Positions 1 to 8,798 of a stretch of 64,000 nt of DNA are shown in pieces. Numbering within the stretch: the first letter of the stretch is position 1; every line of letters starts with the position of its first letter. The translations under genes and the position numbers were made by a program. Origin of the DNA: Jeotgalibaca porci (lineage in GTDB: Bacteria; Bacillota; Bacilli; Lactobacillales; Aerococcaceae). Under the pieces are notes generated by a model that was given only the letters and a program-made list of their open reading frames with translations, searched no databases and had not been told where the DNA came from. The stretch covers positions 1,902,501-1,966,500 of the forward strand of contig NZ_CP049889.1 in the NCBI RefSeq assembly GCF_011299095.1. The letters run 5' to 3'.

Positions 1-521
1 ACGACTACTACTGTTTCTTCAGCTTCTGCAAGAACAGTTACGTTCTCAGGAACTTTCAAATCAGAAACAACAACAGTGTCGCCGATTACTAAGTCGCTAA
101 CGTTTAGCGTGATTTCAGTTGGGATATCTAGTGGATCAGTTTCCACTTCAACTTCGTTCAATGTTTGTGTTACGACACCTTCTTTAACATCTTCCAAGCC
201 TTCCAGAACGATTGTAACTGGAACGGTAACTTTTTGACCTTTCGTAAGTGCGTTCAGTTCAACGTTGTAAATTTCAGGTTTTAGAGCAGAAAGATCAATG
301 TTTTTAATCAACACTTGCGTTTCTTCTCCATCTAAATCGATGTTAAAAACTGCGTTACGTCCTAGTTCACGTAATAGTTCATCGAATTCCTTACGGTCGA
401 TTAAGACAGATTGTGCTTCCATATCTGAACCGAAGATTGTTGCGGGTACTTTATTATCGTTTCTAGCTTGTTTAGACGCAGACGTACCTAGTCTTTCTCT
501 TTTTTGAGCTTTTAGTTTCAT
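1..521 (-). CDS. rplY: 50S ribosomal protein L25 / Ctc (partial, 3' end outside window)
   Basis: Read on the minus strand from ATG at 521, the open frame begins MKLKAQKRERLGTSASKQ and runs off the left edge. It binds 5S rRNA in the large ribosomal subunit; the longer Firmicute form, Ctc, is also linked to general stress. The N-terminal part shows the L25-type pattern: a basic start, then VPATIFGS and a conserved stretch with LRELGRNAVFNIDL. It continues into the beta-rich C-terminal TL5/Ctc domain (visible VPVTIVLEGLEDVKEG and LDIPTEITLNVSDL). A GGAGGG ribosome site lies at 528-533. About 173 codons are visible. A divergent DMT transporter gene follows on the other strand. Confidence 0.93.
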   Translation of the reverse strand, partial: MKLKAQKRERLGTSASKQARNDNKVPATIFGSDMEAQSVLIDRKEFDELLRELGRNAVFNIDLDGEETQVLIKNIDLSALKPEIYNVELNALTKGQKVTVPVTIVLEGLEDVKEGVVTQTLNEVEVETDPLDIPTEITLNVSDLVIGDTVVVSDLKVPENVTVLAEAEETVVV

Positions 522-647
522 AAATATTTCCCTCCATAACGCGCTATTAATTTAATGCGCATAATATATAGTTATTGTAACATTTAAAACAACAAAAGGC
601 TAATGATATGCTCGAAGCGTTTACATAGCTGTAATTAAAAAATTCAA

Positions 648-677
648 TTGTCCTTTTTTCGCAAGCTTTAGTATACT
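648..677 (+). promoter_or_regulatory. Probable sigma-A promoter of the DMT transporter gene
   Basis: A TTGTCC -35 element at 648-653 and a TATACT -10 element at 672-677 are separated by 18 bases, placed 38 bases before the ATG of the transporter gene. Confidence 0.5.
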
Positions 678-715
678 CATACGGTAGTAAAAAAATAAAA
701 AAGGAGTTGATAAGA

Positions 716-1630
716 ATGTGGTGGTTTATTCCCGCTATAGTAGCAACGGTTGCTTGGGGTACAGCTGATTTATTTTATAAGAAGGGTGCTGATCCTGCAG
801 ATAAATACAGTTATCTCAAAACAGTTATTATGGTTGGGCTTATTATGGGATTGCATGCTGTATATGTTCTAGTTGTAGAAGGCATTCAGTATGATCCAAG
901 TTATTTAATCAAATATTTGCCCGTATCCTTTTTCTATATCGTTTCCATGGCAGTCGGATACGCTGGCCTTCGCTTTTTAGAATTATCAGTTTCATCGCCA
1001 GTTCAAAACTCTTCAGGCGCTATCGCTGGATTATTAACATTTATTTTCCTCGGACAGAGAATGACATCTATACAATTGTGGGCGATAGTCCTCATTACAG
1101 TAGGCGTTGTTTTGTTAGGTGTTTTCGAACATCAATTAGCAGAAAAAGAACGTTTAGAGAATAAAGAAGTTATTGATCGTAAATATAAATATGGTGCATT
1201 AGCATTATTATTCCCGCTCTTATACGCTTTACTTGATTCACTAGGAACGTTCGCAGATGCTTGGTTTTTCGACTATTATGCTTCAGTCGATGAGGCTAAC
1301 TTGGAAATGCAGGCGAACCTATCGTATGAGTTTACTTGGTTATTAGTTGCAGCTGTTGCATTTATTTATGTCGTTGTTATTAAGAAACAATCATTCAAGT
1401 TAATGGAACAAAAAAATCGCGGCTTAGCTGCTATATTTGAAACATTGGGGCAGTTTTTCTATGTGTATGCAATCAGTTCAAATGCCGTTGTAGTAGCACC
1501 AATGATTTCTGCTTATTCGGTTGTTTCCGTTATCTTGTCCCGAATTTTCTTGAAAGAGAAACTGACATCGAAACAATACTTAGCAGTTACAGGTATTATC
1601 ATAGGAATTATTATATTAAGTATAGAGTAA
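716..1630 (+). CDS. EamA/DMT-family transporter
   Basis: 304-residue polytopic membrane protein with about ten hydrophobic segments in two EamA-like halves, as in the drug/metabolite transporter superfamily. The N-terminal segment (MWWFIPAIVATVAWG) and the C-terminal repeat (APMISAYSVVSVILSRIFLKE) are characteristic. The ATG at 716 is preferred over an in-frame TTG at 707, because the AAGGAG ribosome site at 701-706 lies nine bases before the ATG and abuts the TTG. A charged cytosolic loop (roughly residues 140-160) separates the halves. Substrate cannot be told from sequence. It appears monocistronic, with a promoter upstream and a strong hairpin at 1776-1814 downstream. Confidence 0.85.
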   Translation: MWWFIPAIVATVAWGTADLFYKKGADPADKYSYLKTVIMVGLIMGLHAVYVLVVEGIQYDPSYLIKYLPVSFFYIVSMAVGYAGLRFLELSVSSPVQNSSGAIAGLLTFIFLGQRMTSIQLWAIVLITVGVVLLGVFEHQLAEKERLENKEVIDRKYKYGALALLFPLLYALLDSLGTFADAWFFDYYASVDEANLEMQANLSYEFTWLLVAAVAFIYVVVIKKQSFKLMEQKNRGLAAIFETLGQFFYVYAISSNAVVVAPMISAYSVVSVILSRIFLKEKLTSKQYLAVTGIIIGIIILSIE

Positions 1631-1775
1631 TATAATAGAATGGGGAAAAAGACGTTTAAATCCGAATCTTCTAATGCATACCATATCCGTAAGCTGCTAA
1701 AGCAACAACAACCATAACAAAGTGGCTGTCGTATCTGTCTCTTTAAGCACGTTTACACCGCTAGTATTCATTAAT

Positions 1776-1814
1776 AGGAGAGGGGCCGGGAAATCATTTC
1801 CCGGCCCCTCTCCT
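1776..1814. terminator. Perfect 16-bp hairpin between convergent genes
   Basis: Arms AGGAGAGGGGCCGGGA and its exact complement surround a 7-base loop. The hairpin is GC-rich and lies between the 3' ends of the DMT gene and the SDR gene. Neither side has a clear T-run, so it may act as a transcript 3' end stabiliser as well as, or instead of, a terminator. The rest of 1631-1887 shows no gene. Confidence 0.55.
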
Positions 1815-1887
1815 ATGCGACGACACAAACGGTTTTTTGAATCTGAGTGCACGTTTTATAGCAAGAATGATTAGCTAAATCAAGCAG

Positions 1888-2865
1888 CTATTCTGCTACA
1901 CATTTTTCTAGCGTTTCTTTAATAGAGGCAATGACGTCATGGTCTTTAATTCCCAATTCTTCCCATGTATCAGCCGGGTCTACAAATAAATCTTCTTCTT
2001 GAACTTGCCCGGACAAGGAATAGAGAATCCCATGTTCGACTCCATTTTCTTCAGCGTGACGATCAATTTCCTCGTAAGAACCTTTCATCTGTTCAAATGG
2101 TAGCACTGGAACTGTTGTTGTTTCTGTTTGACCAAGCGCATCTACCATCATTTGGTAAAATTCTTGGAATTTCATATTAACTGCGGAAATAGCATATGTT
2201 TTGCGATGCTTTCCATTCTCCATTGCACCAACTGCTGCTTCTGCCACCTGTTCGACAGTTACCATTGCCGTTCCACCTTTAAGGGCAGGAAAGACAGGGC
2301 GATCTTTAATCCGGTCCGTGAACATTTTCCATAGTGGTAAACGCCCTGGCATCGTTCCGAAAATATAAGGAAGACGCAAACTTGTTACCGTCATAGAGCC
2401 TTCACCTTCAGCAAACGCAACTTGTTCTTGCAGTAAACGCGTATTTGGATAAGGTTGGCTTTTTAGGTCGTATTTGCCTACTAATCGTTCAGCAAACTCT
2501 GCGAAATAAGAGCCAAAAATAACAAATTTCTTTATACCTGCTTGTTTAGCCAAGCGTGCGAAACGCTGTGTCGGTAATACATTTGCTTCGTAAAAGAATT
2601 TCAAGGCTGGTTTTGCCGGAACAACGCGTTCATCGGCTCCCGCTGCATACATAAATCCCTCACAGTCGCTTAAAAGTTCAATGATTTCTTGGTCGGTCAA
2701 TGCATTCATATCGCCTAATGTAATCTCAACTTCTGCTGGCAACAAATTTTCTTCTGGCATCGGAGGCAATGCGATTGTTTTAACTTGGTACCCACGAGCT
2801 AACAGTTCCATCGTTGTGTAATACCCTAGAAAACCTGTTCCACCTAAAACGAATACTTTTGACAT
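1888..2865 (-). CDS. NAD(P)-dependent epimerase/dehydratase family protein (extended SDR)
   Basis: 325-residue protein with an N-terminal Rossmann fold: the nucleotide motif GGTGFLG is at residues 8-14, followed by an acidic strand-2 region. Length and the C-terminal half fit the extended SDR / NAD-dependent epimerase family, probably acting on a sugar nucleotide or a small carbonyl substrate. YxxxK is not obvious: the expected region reads FVIFGSYFAEFAERLVGKYD, so the catalytic class is uncertain. The ATG at 2865 has an AAGGAG site just upstream. It is divergent from the AraC-type regulator at 2978, with 112 bases between the starts, so that regulator is a natural candidate to control it. 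Confidence 0.8.
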   Translation of the reverse strand: MSKVFVLGGTGFLGYYTTMELLARGYQVKTIALPPMPEENLLPAEVEITLGDMNALTDQEIIELLSDCEGFMYAAGADERVVPAKPALKFFYEANVLPTQRFARLAKQAGIKKFVIFGSYFAEFAERLVGKYDLKSQPYPNTRLLQEQVAFAEGEGSMTVTSLRLPYIFGTMPGRLPLWKMFTDRIKDRPVFPALKGGTAMVTVEQVAEAAVGAMENGKHRKTYAISAVNMKFQEFYQMMVDALGQTETTTVPVLPFEQMKGSYEEIDRHAEENGVEHGILYSLSGQVQEEDLFVDPADTWEELGIKDHDVIASIKETLEKCVAE

Positions 2866-2977
2866 AGTTCATTCTCCTTTTTAATGCTTGTTATTTTGTT
2901 CACATATGAAGTATAATGGATGCGAAACCAAAAAAATCATCATTTATCCGTTAACCTTTCACTTTAAGGAGAATATT

Positions 2978-4171
2978 ATGGTAAAAAATTACCCGTTTGT
3001 CGGTAGTCACTATTTTTCGGAAAACTTCAAACCACAAGATCTGTCACTCACCTATCAGCATATTCAAGCTACACAAACGCCGCATTTTTATAATGAAGTG
3101 GAATTTATTTTTATTGTTTCTGGCAAAGGTGAAATTGCCATCAATGGGCAGTTATTTGCGATTAAAGAGGGCGATTTAATTCACTTATTACCGTATCATG
3201 TTCATCAGTTGATACTCGCAGACAACCAGTCCGTGGAGTGTTTTCGCATCCGTTTTTCGCTCGGGCTCTTATTGTTGTCTTCGGTAAATGAAGATAATTA
3301 CCTGTCAGCTTTGACACATATGGATTATACGGTTCCGATTATTTCATTGAATGCTCGTAAACAAAGACAGTTGCGTTTCTTTTGCGATGAAGTCATTTAT
3401 GAAAAAAATCAAAATAATAAGCATTTTGAAACATTGCATATTTCGTTAACGTCTTACATTTCTTACTTATTTCAAACGATTAAAATGAATCCCTATCACA
3501 AAAATGAACCGGCAAACGGTTGGCGGAGTCTGGAATATTTACAGCTTTATCATCAAGACGAACTGACAGTGGAACGGGTCGCACATGCTCTGGCACTGAC
3601 TAAAGAAGAAGTTCGTACTTCATTAAATCAACTAACCGGAATGGATTTTATTCAATTGTTGAATCAAGTGAGAATTCGAAATGCGACTGCCTTGTTACAG
3701 TTTCCCGATCTTACTATTCAAAAAATCGCCTCTATCTGTGGCTATGCTTCCAATGCCAATTTCTATAAACAGTTTAAAGAAGTTCACGACTTAACACCAA
3801 CCCAGTACCGGCAAAACTTGAAAGAAAACAAGCAGATGATTGGATTTAATGATAGTTGGGACGTTATTATCTATATTTTAGAGAATTGTTGTACGCAATT
3901 GGACCTTGAAAGTGTGGTGACGCACACGAATTTTTCAAGTGATAAAATCAATAAGCTCTTACACGATAAGTTGAATATAGGGTTTAAAGAACTATTGAAT
4001 CGCTGCCGCGTGCAGGTCGCGCGAATGTTGGTTCAGAATTATGATTTTAATCTGAGCGAACTAGCTATCAAAGTAGGTTTCTCTGATGTTAATACCCTCA
4101 TCCGCAACTACAAAAAGTATTTGAATACTACACCGCATCAAGACAAAAAGCAGAGCAAATGGCCACTATGA
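2978..4171 (+). CDS. AraC-family regulator with two tandem AraC DNA-binding domains
   Basis: 397 residues from ATG 2978, chosen because TTAAGGAG precedes it by a few bases; the frame is open further upstream but without a ribosome site. Residues 1-140 resemble the AraC cupin-type ligand-binding domain (HFYNEVEFIFIVSGKGEI, then KEGDLIHLLPYHVHQ). Residues 183-282 form a standard AraC double helix-turn-helix ending LTPTQYRQNLKEN. Residues 292-390 repeat the same pattern (LESVVTHTNFSSDKINKLL, then LSELAIKVGFSDVNTLIRNY, then LNTTPHQ), so a second AraC DNA-binding domain appears present. One such domain is the norm for the family. Divergent from the SDR gene. Confidence 0.85.
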   Translation: MVKNYPFVGSHYFSENFKPQDLSLTYQHIQATQTPHFYNEVEFIFIVSGKGEIAINGQLFAIKEGDLIHLLPYHVHQLILADNQSVECFRIRFSLGLLLLSSVNEDNYLSALTHMDYTVPIISLNARKQRQLRFFCDEVIYEKNQNNKHFETLHISLTSYISYLFQTIKMNPYHKNEPANGWRSLEYLQLYHQDELTVERVAHALALTKEEVRTSLNQLTGMDFIQLLNQVRIRNATALLQFPDLTIQKIASICGYASNANFYKQFKEVHDLTPTQYRQNLKENKQMIGFNDSWDVIIYILENCCTQLDLESVVTHTNFSSDKINKLLHDKLNIGFKELLNRCRVQVARMLVQNYDFNLSELAIKVGFSDVNTLIRNYKKYLNTTPHQDKKQSKWPL

Positions 4172-4189
4172 CCGCATGCTCTGCTTTTT
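4145..4189. terminator. Bidirectional terminator between AraC regulator and ArAE gene
   Basis: AAAAAGCAGAGC at 4145-4156 pairs with GCTCTGCTTTTT at 4178-4189. A/T tracts on both sides allow termination in both directions. The 5' arm overlaps the last codons of the AraC regulator. Confidence 0.8.
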
Positions 4190-4191
4190 AA

Positions 4192-5154
4192 CTATTCTTC
4201 TAAAAATATTCCATACTCATTGTAGAATGTTTTTTTCAGTTGGATGAAACGAGTAAAGTCATTCAAAATTTGAAATAATAAAGCACGGTTTTCAAATTCT
4301 TCACGCGCTTGTGGCAATTGACTGTTTCGAAATTCGTCTAATAAAAGACGGATATCTTCCAAAAGAAATTCGCCCGTATTATTTTCATGCAGCTGATCAG
4401 CAGTGAGATAGAGCAAGCCCGATAAAATTTTTCCTTCTTTAATCGGAATCGTACAAAGCGAGATATTGTGATGGATGTACCTCAGAATCCGATTCTGGTT
4501 TCGGCGCATTTCAAAGTAATTGCTGTAATAATGCGTTTCTTTCCACGGCCTATTTTCAGTCTCAGTCAAAACTAAATCGGAAGCTTGATCTAACAAGAGA
4601 TCCAATGCATCCAGCTCAGATTCCTTGCTCTCGCCATTATGCAAGAGTGCTTCGGATATATCGACCAATATTTCCTTCAATTTTTCATCTGCATCCTTCA
4701 TCAATCCTAAAAAGATCGTTTCTTTTGAAGGCATATACAAGTTAACGATTATTGCAATACCTGCTCCAATTAACATTAGCATCAATTCGTTGCTGATTAA
4801 GCTCCATGCCACGCTTTGTTCGGCTAGAAGGTGGGTAACCAAAACCGAACAAGGTGCGACGCCGGACTCAACTCCCAATCGGTAAGCGAGCGGCACATAA
4901 ATGAGTAAATACAACGCGAATACGTAGACTTTAAATCCCAAGAAATAAAATAAAACAGCAGCAATAAACAAAGCTAATACAGTTGAGATAACACGTTGAA
5001 TAGCTGTTAAAAAAGAAGATTTATTCGTATCAAGAATACTCAAAATTGCAATAATCCCAGCTGAAATAGCATAAGATAAACCGACAGACTCAGCGATTAA
5101 AATAGCAATAAAGGCTGCAACGGCAATCTTAAAGGTTCGTAAAGGCAAAGACAT
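4192..5154 (-). CDS. Aromatic acid exporter family (DUF939/ArAE) membrane protein
   Basis: 320 residues. The first ~140 hold about four hydrophobic segments (for example IAVAAFIAILIAESVGLSYA and a VLALFIAAVLFYFLGF segment). A mostly helical, charged soluble domain of ~180 residues follows, the layout of the DUF939/aromatic acid exporter family of Firmicutes (YqjA-like). The gene starts 15 bases after the stop of the double ABC ATPase gene, with a GGAGGAG ribosome site in the gap, so the two are likely co-transcribed. Actual substrate is unknown; the family name rests on distant similarity to aromatic acid exporters. Confidence 0.75.
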   Translation of the reverse strand: MSLPLRTFKIAVAAFIAILIAESVGLSYAISAGIIAILSILDTNKSSFLTAIQRVISTVLALFIAAVLFYFLGFKVYVFALYLLIYVPLAYRLGVESGVAPCSVLVTHLLAEQSVAWSLISNELMLMLIGAGIAIIVNLYMPSKETIFLGLMKDADEKLKEILVDISEALLHNGESKESELDALDLLLDQASDLVLTETENRPWKETHYYSNYFEMRRNQNRILRYIHHNISLCTIPIKEGKILSGLLYLTADQLHENNTGEFLLEDIRLLLDEFRNSQLPQAREEFENRALLFQILNDFTRFIQLKKTFYNEYGIFLEE

Positions 5155-5169
5155 TTAAATCTCCTCCAA

Positions 5170-6894
5170 TTAGCAATAAACCCAGTGGTGGGGTGAAACT
5201 TCCTTGAATTCGCTCCCTTTATAGGCGACCAATTCGTCCTCTGCCTTGACGATAGAGTCATGATTACTTTCATGATTCGGATCTGGAATCGGAATGGCCG
5301 CGAGCAATTTTTTGGTATACGGGTGAATCGGGTTATTAAATAATTCTTCCGAATCAGCTAATTCAACAATTTTTCCATTATGCATGACGGCAACACGGTC
5401 AGAAATTTGCTTCACCATTGCCAAATCATGCGCGATGAATAAGTAGGTGAGTCCTAGTTTTTCTTGTAAATCTTCAAGTAAATCAACAATTTGCGCTTGA
5501 ATCGACGCATCAAGTGCAGATAGCGGTTCGTCCAACACGATAAAGGTCGGATCCACAGCCAATGCACGTGCAATCCCAATCCGTTGACGTTGACCGCCTG
5601 AGAATTCGTGCGGGTAGCGTTCAGCAAACGAAGGGTGCAAGCCAACTAAATCTAAAAGTTCCAGAATGCGCGCTTTACGCTCTTCTTTCGTTTTAGTCAA
5701 ACCATGAATATCCAAAGCTTCCCCAATTATGTCCTGGATTTTCATACGCGGGTTCAATGATGCATAAGGATCTTGGAAAATCATTTGCATATGCTTGCGC
5801 ATCGCTTTTAAATCATTTGCTTTCAAATGGTTGATGTCAAAGCCTTCAAATAACGTTTCTCCTGAATCTGGTTCGTGAAGACGTAAAAGGGTGCGACCAG
5901 TTGTTGATTTTCCGGAGCCTGATTCACCAACCAAACCTAGAGTCTCACCACGGAAAATGGTGAAATCTAAATGGTCAACTGCTGTTACTTGTTGGTTACG
6001 TCCATACGGGAAAGCTTTCGTCAGTTGCGTAATTTGAAGAATAGGCTCGCGCTTTCCAGCATGAATTTCCGCCAGTTTTTCACGTTTTTTCATGGTTTTT
6101 TCTTGATGTAAATTAGGAATCGCAGCTAACAACATTTTGGTATAGTCGTTTTGTGGGTTCTCGAAAACGGCTGTAGTAGTGCCAGTCTCAACGACTTTTC
6201 CATCTTTCATTACCACTACTTTGTCACACATATTTGCAACAACACCGAAATCGTGAGTAATGAGTATAATTGCCATTCCGTATTGTTTTTGCAAATCTTT
6301 AAGCAACTGTAAAATTTGTGCTTGAATCGTCACATCGAGCGCTGTTGTCGGCTCGTCGGCAATAATGAGTGATGGGTTGCAAGCTAAGGACATCGCAATC
6401 ATCATCCGTTGACGCATGCCCCCTGAAAATTCATGGGCATATTGCGTATAACGGTAATCCACATTGTTAATACCAACATTCGTCATAATTTCTTTGGCAC
6501 GCTTTTCTGCTTCTTTCGCAGACAATTTTTCATGAAATAAGAGTGATTCGGTTATTTGTTTTCCCATTGTCATCGTGGGATTCAACGATGTCATCGGATC
6601 TTGGAAAATCATTCCGATATCATTACCACGGATACGTTGCATTTCTTTTTCAGATTTTGTGAGTAATTCATTTCCAAGGTAAGCAATGCTGGATTCAGGA
6701 TGAATATGTGCATTTTGAGCCAGGAGCTTCATAATGGAACGGGCTGTAACACTTTTACCGCTCCCGGATTCGCCTACTAAGCCGATTGTTTCACCTTTTT
6801 TTACATCAAAAGATACATCGGAAACAACTTTTTGAACAGTAGAGCCCGTCGTAAAAGAAACGGATAAATTATTTACAGATAATAAGTTTGTCAT
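5170..6894 (-). CDS. Peptide ABC transporter ATP-binding protein, two fused ATPase domains (DppD-DppF type)
   Basis: 574 residues with two complete ABC domains. Each has a Walker A GESGSGKS, a signature (EFSGGMRQR in the first, EFSGGQRQR in the second) and a Walker B ([16 protein letters not shown]). Each ends with the oligopeptide-type tail ([12 protein letters not shown] and [14 protein letters not shown]), typical of the Opp/Dpp subfamily. One polypeptide therefore supplies both ATPase sites of a peptide importer. The partner permeases and binding protein lie divergently at 7372-12107. This gene has its own promoter and is not behind the T-box that precedes the permeases, so the two halves of the transporter may be controlled separately. 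Confidence 0.92.
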   Translation of the reverse strand: MTNLLSVNNLSVSFTTGSTVQKVVSDVSFDVKKGETIGLVGESGSGKSVTARSIMKLLAQNAHIHPESSIAYLGNELLTKSEKEMQRIRGNDIGMIFQDPMTSLNPTMTMGKQITESLLFHEKLSAKEAEKRAKEIMTNVGINNVDYRYTQYAHEFSGGMRQRMMIAMSLACNPSLIIADEPTTALDVTIQAQILQLLKDLQKQYGMAIILITHDFGVVANMCDKVVVMKDGKVVETGTTTAVFENPQNDYTKMLLAAIPNLHQEKTMKKREKLAEIHAGKREPILQITQLTKAFPYGRNQQVTAVDHLDFTIFRGETLGLVGESGSGKSTTGRTLLRLHEPDSGETLFEGFDINHLKANDLKAMRKHMQMIFQDPYASLNPRMKIQDIIGEALDIHGLTKTKEERKARILELLDLVGLHPSFAERYPHEFSGGQRQRIGIARALAVDPTFIVLDEPLSALDASIQAQIVDLLEDLQEKLGLTYLFIAHDLAMVKQISDRVAVMHNGKIVELADSEELFNNPIHPYTKKLLAAIPIPDPNHESNHDSIVKAEDELVAYKGSEFKEVSPHHWVYC

Positions 6895-6922
6895 AGTGTC
6901 GTCCTTTCTAATCTTGCAATCT

Positions 6923-6952
6923 ATCTAATCAAAAAATAGCACGACTTGTCAA
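6923..6952 (-). promoter_or_regulatory. Candidate promoter of the ABC ATPase gene
   Basis: On the minus strand TTGACA (6952-6947) and TTAGAT (6928-6923) are spaced by 18 bases, leaving a short 5' untranslated region before the ATG at 6894. Confidence 0.4.
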
Positions 6953-7000
6953 AAAATGAAAGACCTTATTAATCAACTAAAAAAAAGTAAGTCAAATGTC

Positions 7001-7029
7001 TTGACGAAAAAAGCCCTCTGCTATATTAT
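7001..7029 (+). promoter_or_regulatory. Promoter of the T-box leader
   Basis: TTGACG at 7001-7006 and TATTAT at 7024-7029 with a 17-base spacer, immediately upstream of the T-box leader. Confidence 0.65.
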
Positions 7030-7059
7030 TGTTTACAGATTAGAAATTTAATTCAAAAT

Positions 7060-7343
7060 TGAAATGACTATGAAAAGAAAAGTACAAATTACGTATTAGC
7101 AAAGCGAGTCCCGTTTGGTGTGAGGGGATCTAGGACAAGATTTGGAAGTGCATCTTGGAGTCGTATGGGTGAAATTTATCAGCCCATAACGGGATTGCCC
7201 GTTACAGCAAAACAGTATATGTCTAATAATGTACTGAATGAGACGACAACCCATATGCAGGTTGTCTTATTAAGGTGGAACCGCAAATTACTTTGCCCTT
7301 AAATAGCCAGGCTTTTTTAGCTGACTATTTAAGGGCTTTTTTT
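7060..7343 (+). promoter_or_regulatory. T-box leader (tRNA-sensing riboswitch) controlling the peptide permease operon
   Basis: The T-box core AAGGTGGAACCGC is at 7272-7284. Stem I hallmarks precede it: an AGTA element of the specifier loop (about 7080-7083), an AGCGAG element and a GGTGTGA distal loop (about 7103-7122), and a GGAG before the 3' specifier strand (about 7157-7160). A stem GACAACC/GGTTGTC sits before the T-box. The terminator is GCCCTTAAATAG (7295-7306) with CTATTTAAGGGC (7325-7336), then seven T. The 3' specifier strand reads GGGTGAAATTTATC (7167-7180). Possible codons there are ATT or ATC (Ile) or TTT (Phe); I cannot decide. Uncharged tRNA should allow read-through into the permease genes. 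Confidence 0.9.
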
Positions 7344-7371
7344 ATATTCAGGAAAGAAGGAGGAAATGAAA

Positions 7372-8793
7372 GTGGAAAGAAATAGCCCGCTACTAACGAA
7401 TATTCGCTATTATTACGAACGTGCCTATCGTAAAAAAAGTTGGCGTTTTGGTTTAATTGGTTTTGGTTTGTTGTTTCATGTGTTGGTTGCGCTGAAGTAC
7501 TTTTTAGGAGGGACGCGCACCGATGATAGTCATTGGCGTGAAGAATTCATTAAGAGCGGTCAAGCAGAGGCTTTGAAAGAAAAACTAAAGAAACAAGAAA
7601 TAAAGAAAAATGAGTATTTAGGTATTGTAAAGACTCCCACTCAAATTGAGAATGATACGGAGAAGCTATTCAAAAGCGAGCTGACTAAAACAGTTGAGCA
7701 GCTGAAAAAAATACATTATCAAGAAAAGGGAACAGAACCTGATACATATTTGAAAGCAACACTTGCTGCAATCGGTACTTGGCCAGGATTTATACTTTCA
7801 ATCATTCTGGCATGGCCGATGTACATATACTTGTTGATTCTTTCGCTTCCGACGTTACATTACATCGTTAATCGCTTGGTTATGATGTTGTTTGTAATTG
7901 TGGGAGTGACCGTCATTGTATTTACACTGTTGTATCTCTCGCCATCTGACCCTGCAGTTAATATTTTAGGTGACCAAGCAACGGATGCGCAATACGAAGC
8001 GTTCCGTCAATTACATGGCTTGAATGATCCCTACTTGGTTCAACTGGGTCGCACGATTAAAGGTATCTTTGCATTTGACTTAGGCAATGCGTATCAAGGG
8101 AATGAACAGGTGGTTGCAACCATCATGCGCCGTTTCCCTGTCACATTACGCTTAACGATTATGGCCTTAACGTTATCACTTTCGGTGGCCTTACCGGCAG
8201 GTATCTATGCGGCCGTAAAAGCTAACTCAACTTTTGATAATTTATTTATGTTAATTGCTTTAATCGGTATTTCGATTCCAAGTTTTTGGCAAGGTCTCAT
8301 TTTCATCCTAAACTTCTCCATCAACTTAGGGTGGTTGCCGGCTACTTATAGTACTAGCAATTCCTTATCCTTATTGATGCCAGCCGTTGTTTTAGGGACA
8401 GGATTGATGGCATCGGTCGCTCGGATGACGCGTTCATCTACGTTAGAAGTGATTAATGAAGACTATATCTTGACCGCAAGAGCAAAAGGACTTTCGCATA
8501 CACGTGTTATTTTGCGTCATGCGGTTCCGAATGCCTTGATTCCGATTGTGACTGTTGTTGGTTTGCAGTTTGGTGGAATGTTGGGTGGTTCTTCTGTAAC
8601 GGAGAAAGTATTTAATATTAATGGTATTGGTAGTTACATTGTTGATAAACAATTTATACCGGATATCCCGAGTGTAATGGGTGGTGTCATCTATATTGCG
8701 ATTATCCTTTCAGTCGTAAATATGTTCATTGATGTCATGTATAGTTTCTTGGATCCACGTATTCGTTCTCGGATTCAAAAGGGTAGGGGGTAA
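7372..8793 (+). CDS. Peptide ABC transporter permease (OppB/DppB type) with long N-terminal extension
   Basis: 473 residues. From about residue 165 the sequence is a standard OppB/DppB permease (MMLFVIVGVTVIVFTLLYLS, DPAVNILGDQAT), with the EAA-type loop EVINEDYILTARAKGLS followed by HAVPNALIPIVTVVGLQFGG. Ahead of this are about 165 extra residues: one hydrophobic segment (about 25-45), a charged, Lys/Glu-rich, probably helical external stretch (about 50-125) and further hydrophobic sequence. Start: AAGGAGG at 7357-7363 lies only two bases before ATG 7366 but eight before the in-frame GTG at 7372, so GTG is preferred. First gene after the T-box. Confidence 0.88.
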   Translation: MERNSPLLTNIRYYYERAYRKKSWRFGLIGFGLLFHVLVALKYFLGGTRTDDSHWREEFIKSGQAEALKEKLKKQEIKKNEYLGIVKTPTQIENDTEKLFKSELTKTVEQLKKIHYQEKGTEPDTYLKATLAAIGTWPGFILSIILAWPMYIYLLILSLPTLHYIVNRLVMMLFVIVGVTVIVFTLLYLSPSDPAVNILGDQATDAQYEAFRQLHGLNDPYLVQLGRTIKGIFAFDLGNAYQGNEQVVATIMRRFPVTLRLTIMALTLSLSVALPAGIYAAVKANSTFDNLFMLIALIGISIPSFWQGLIFILNFSINLGWLPATYSTSNSLSLLMPAVVLGTGLMASVARMTRSSTLEVINEDYILTARAKGLSHTRVILRHAVPNALIPIVTVVGLQFGGMLGGSSVTEKVFNINGIGSYIVDKQFIPDIPSVMGGVIYIAIILSVVNMFIDVMYSFLDPRIRSRIQKGRG

Positions 8794-8798
8794 CAAGA

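Noticed and set aside
5170-5185. Frameshift or truncation at the end of the double ABC ATPase
   Set aside because: Both ATPase domains and their C-terminal tails are complete; the short extra tail is within normal variation.
7120-7302. A 60-codon frame
   Set aside because: It lies wholly inside the T-box leader and has no ribosome site or recognisable product.
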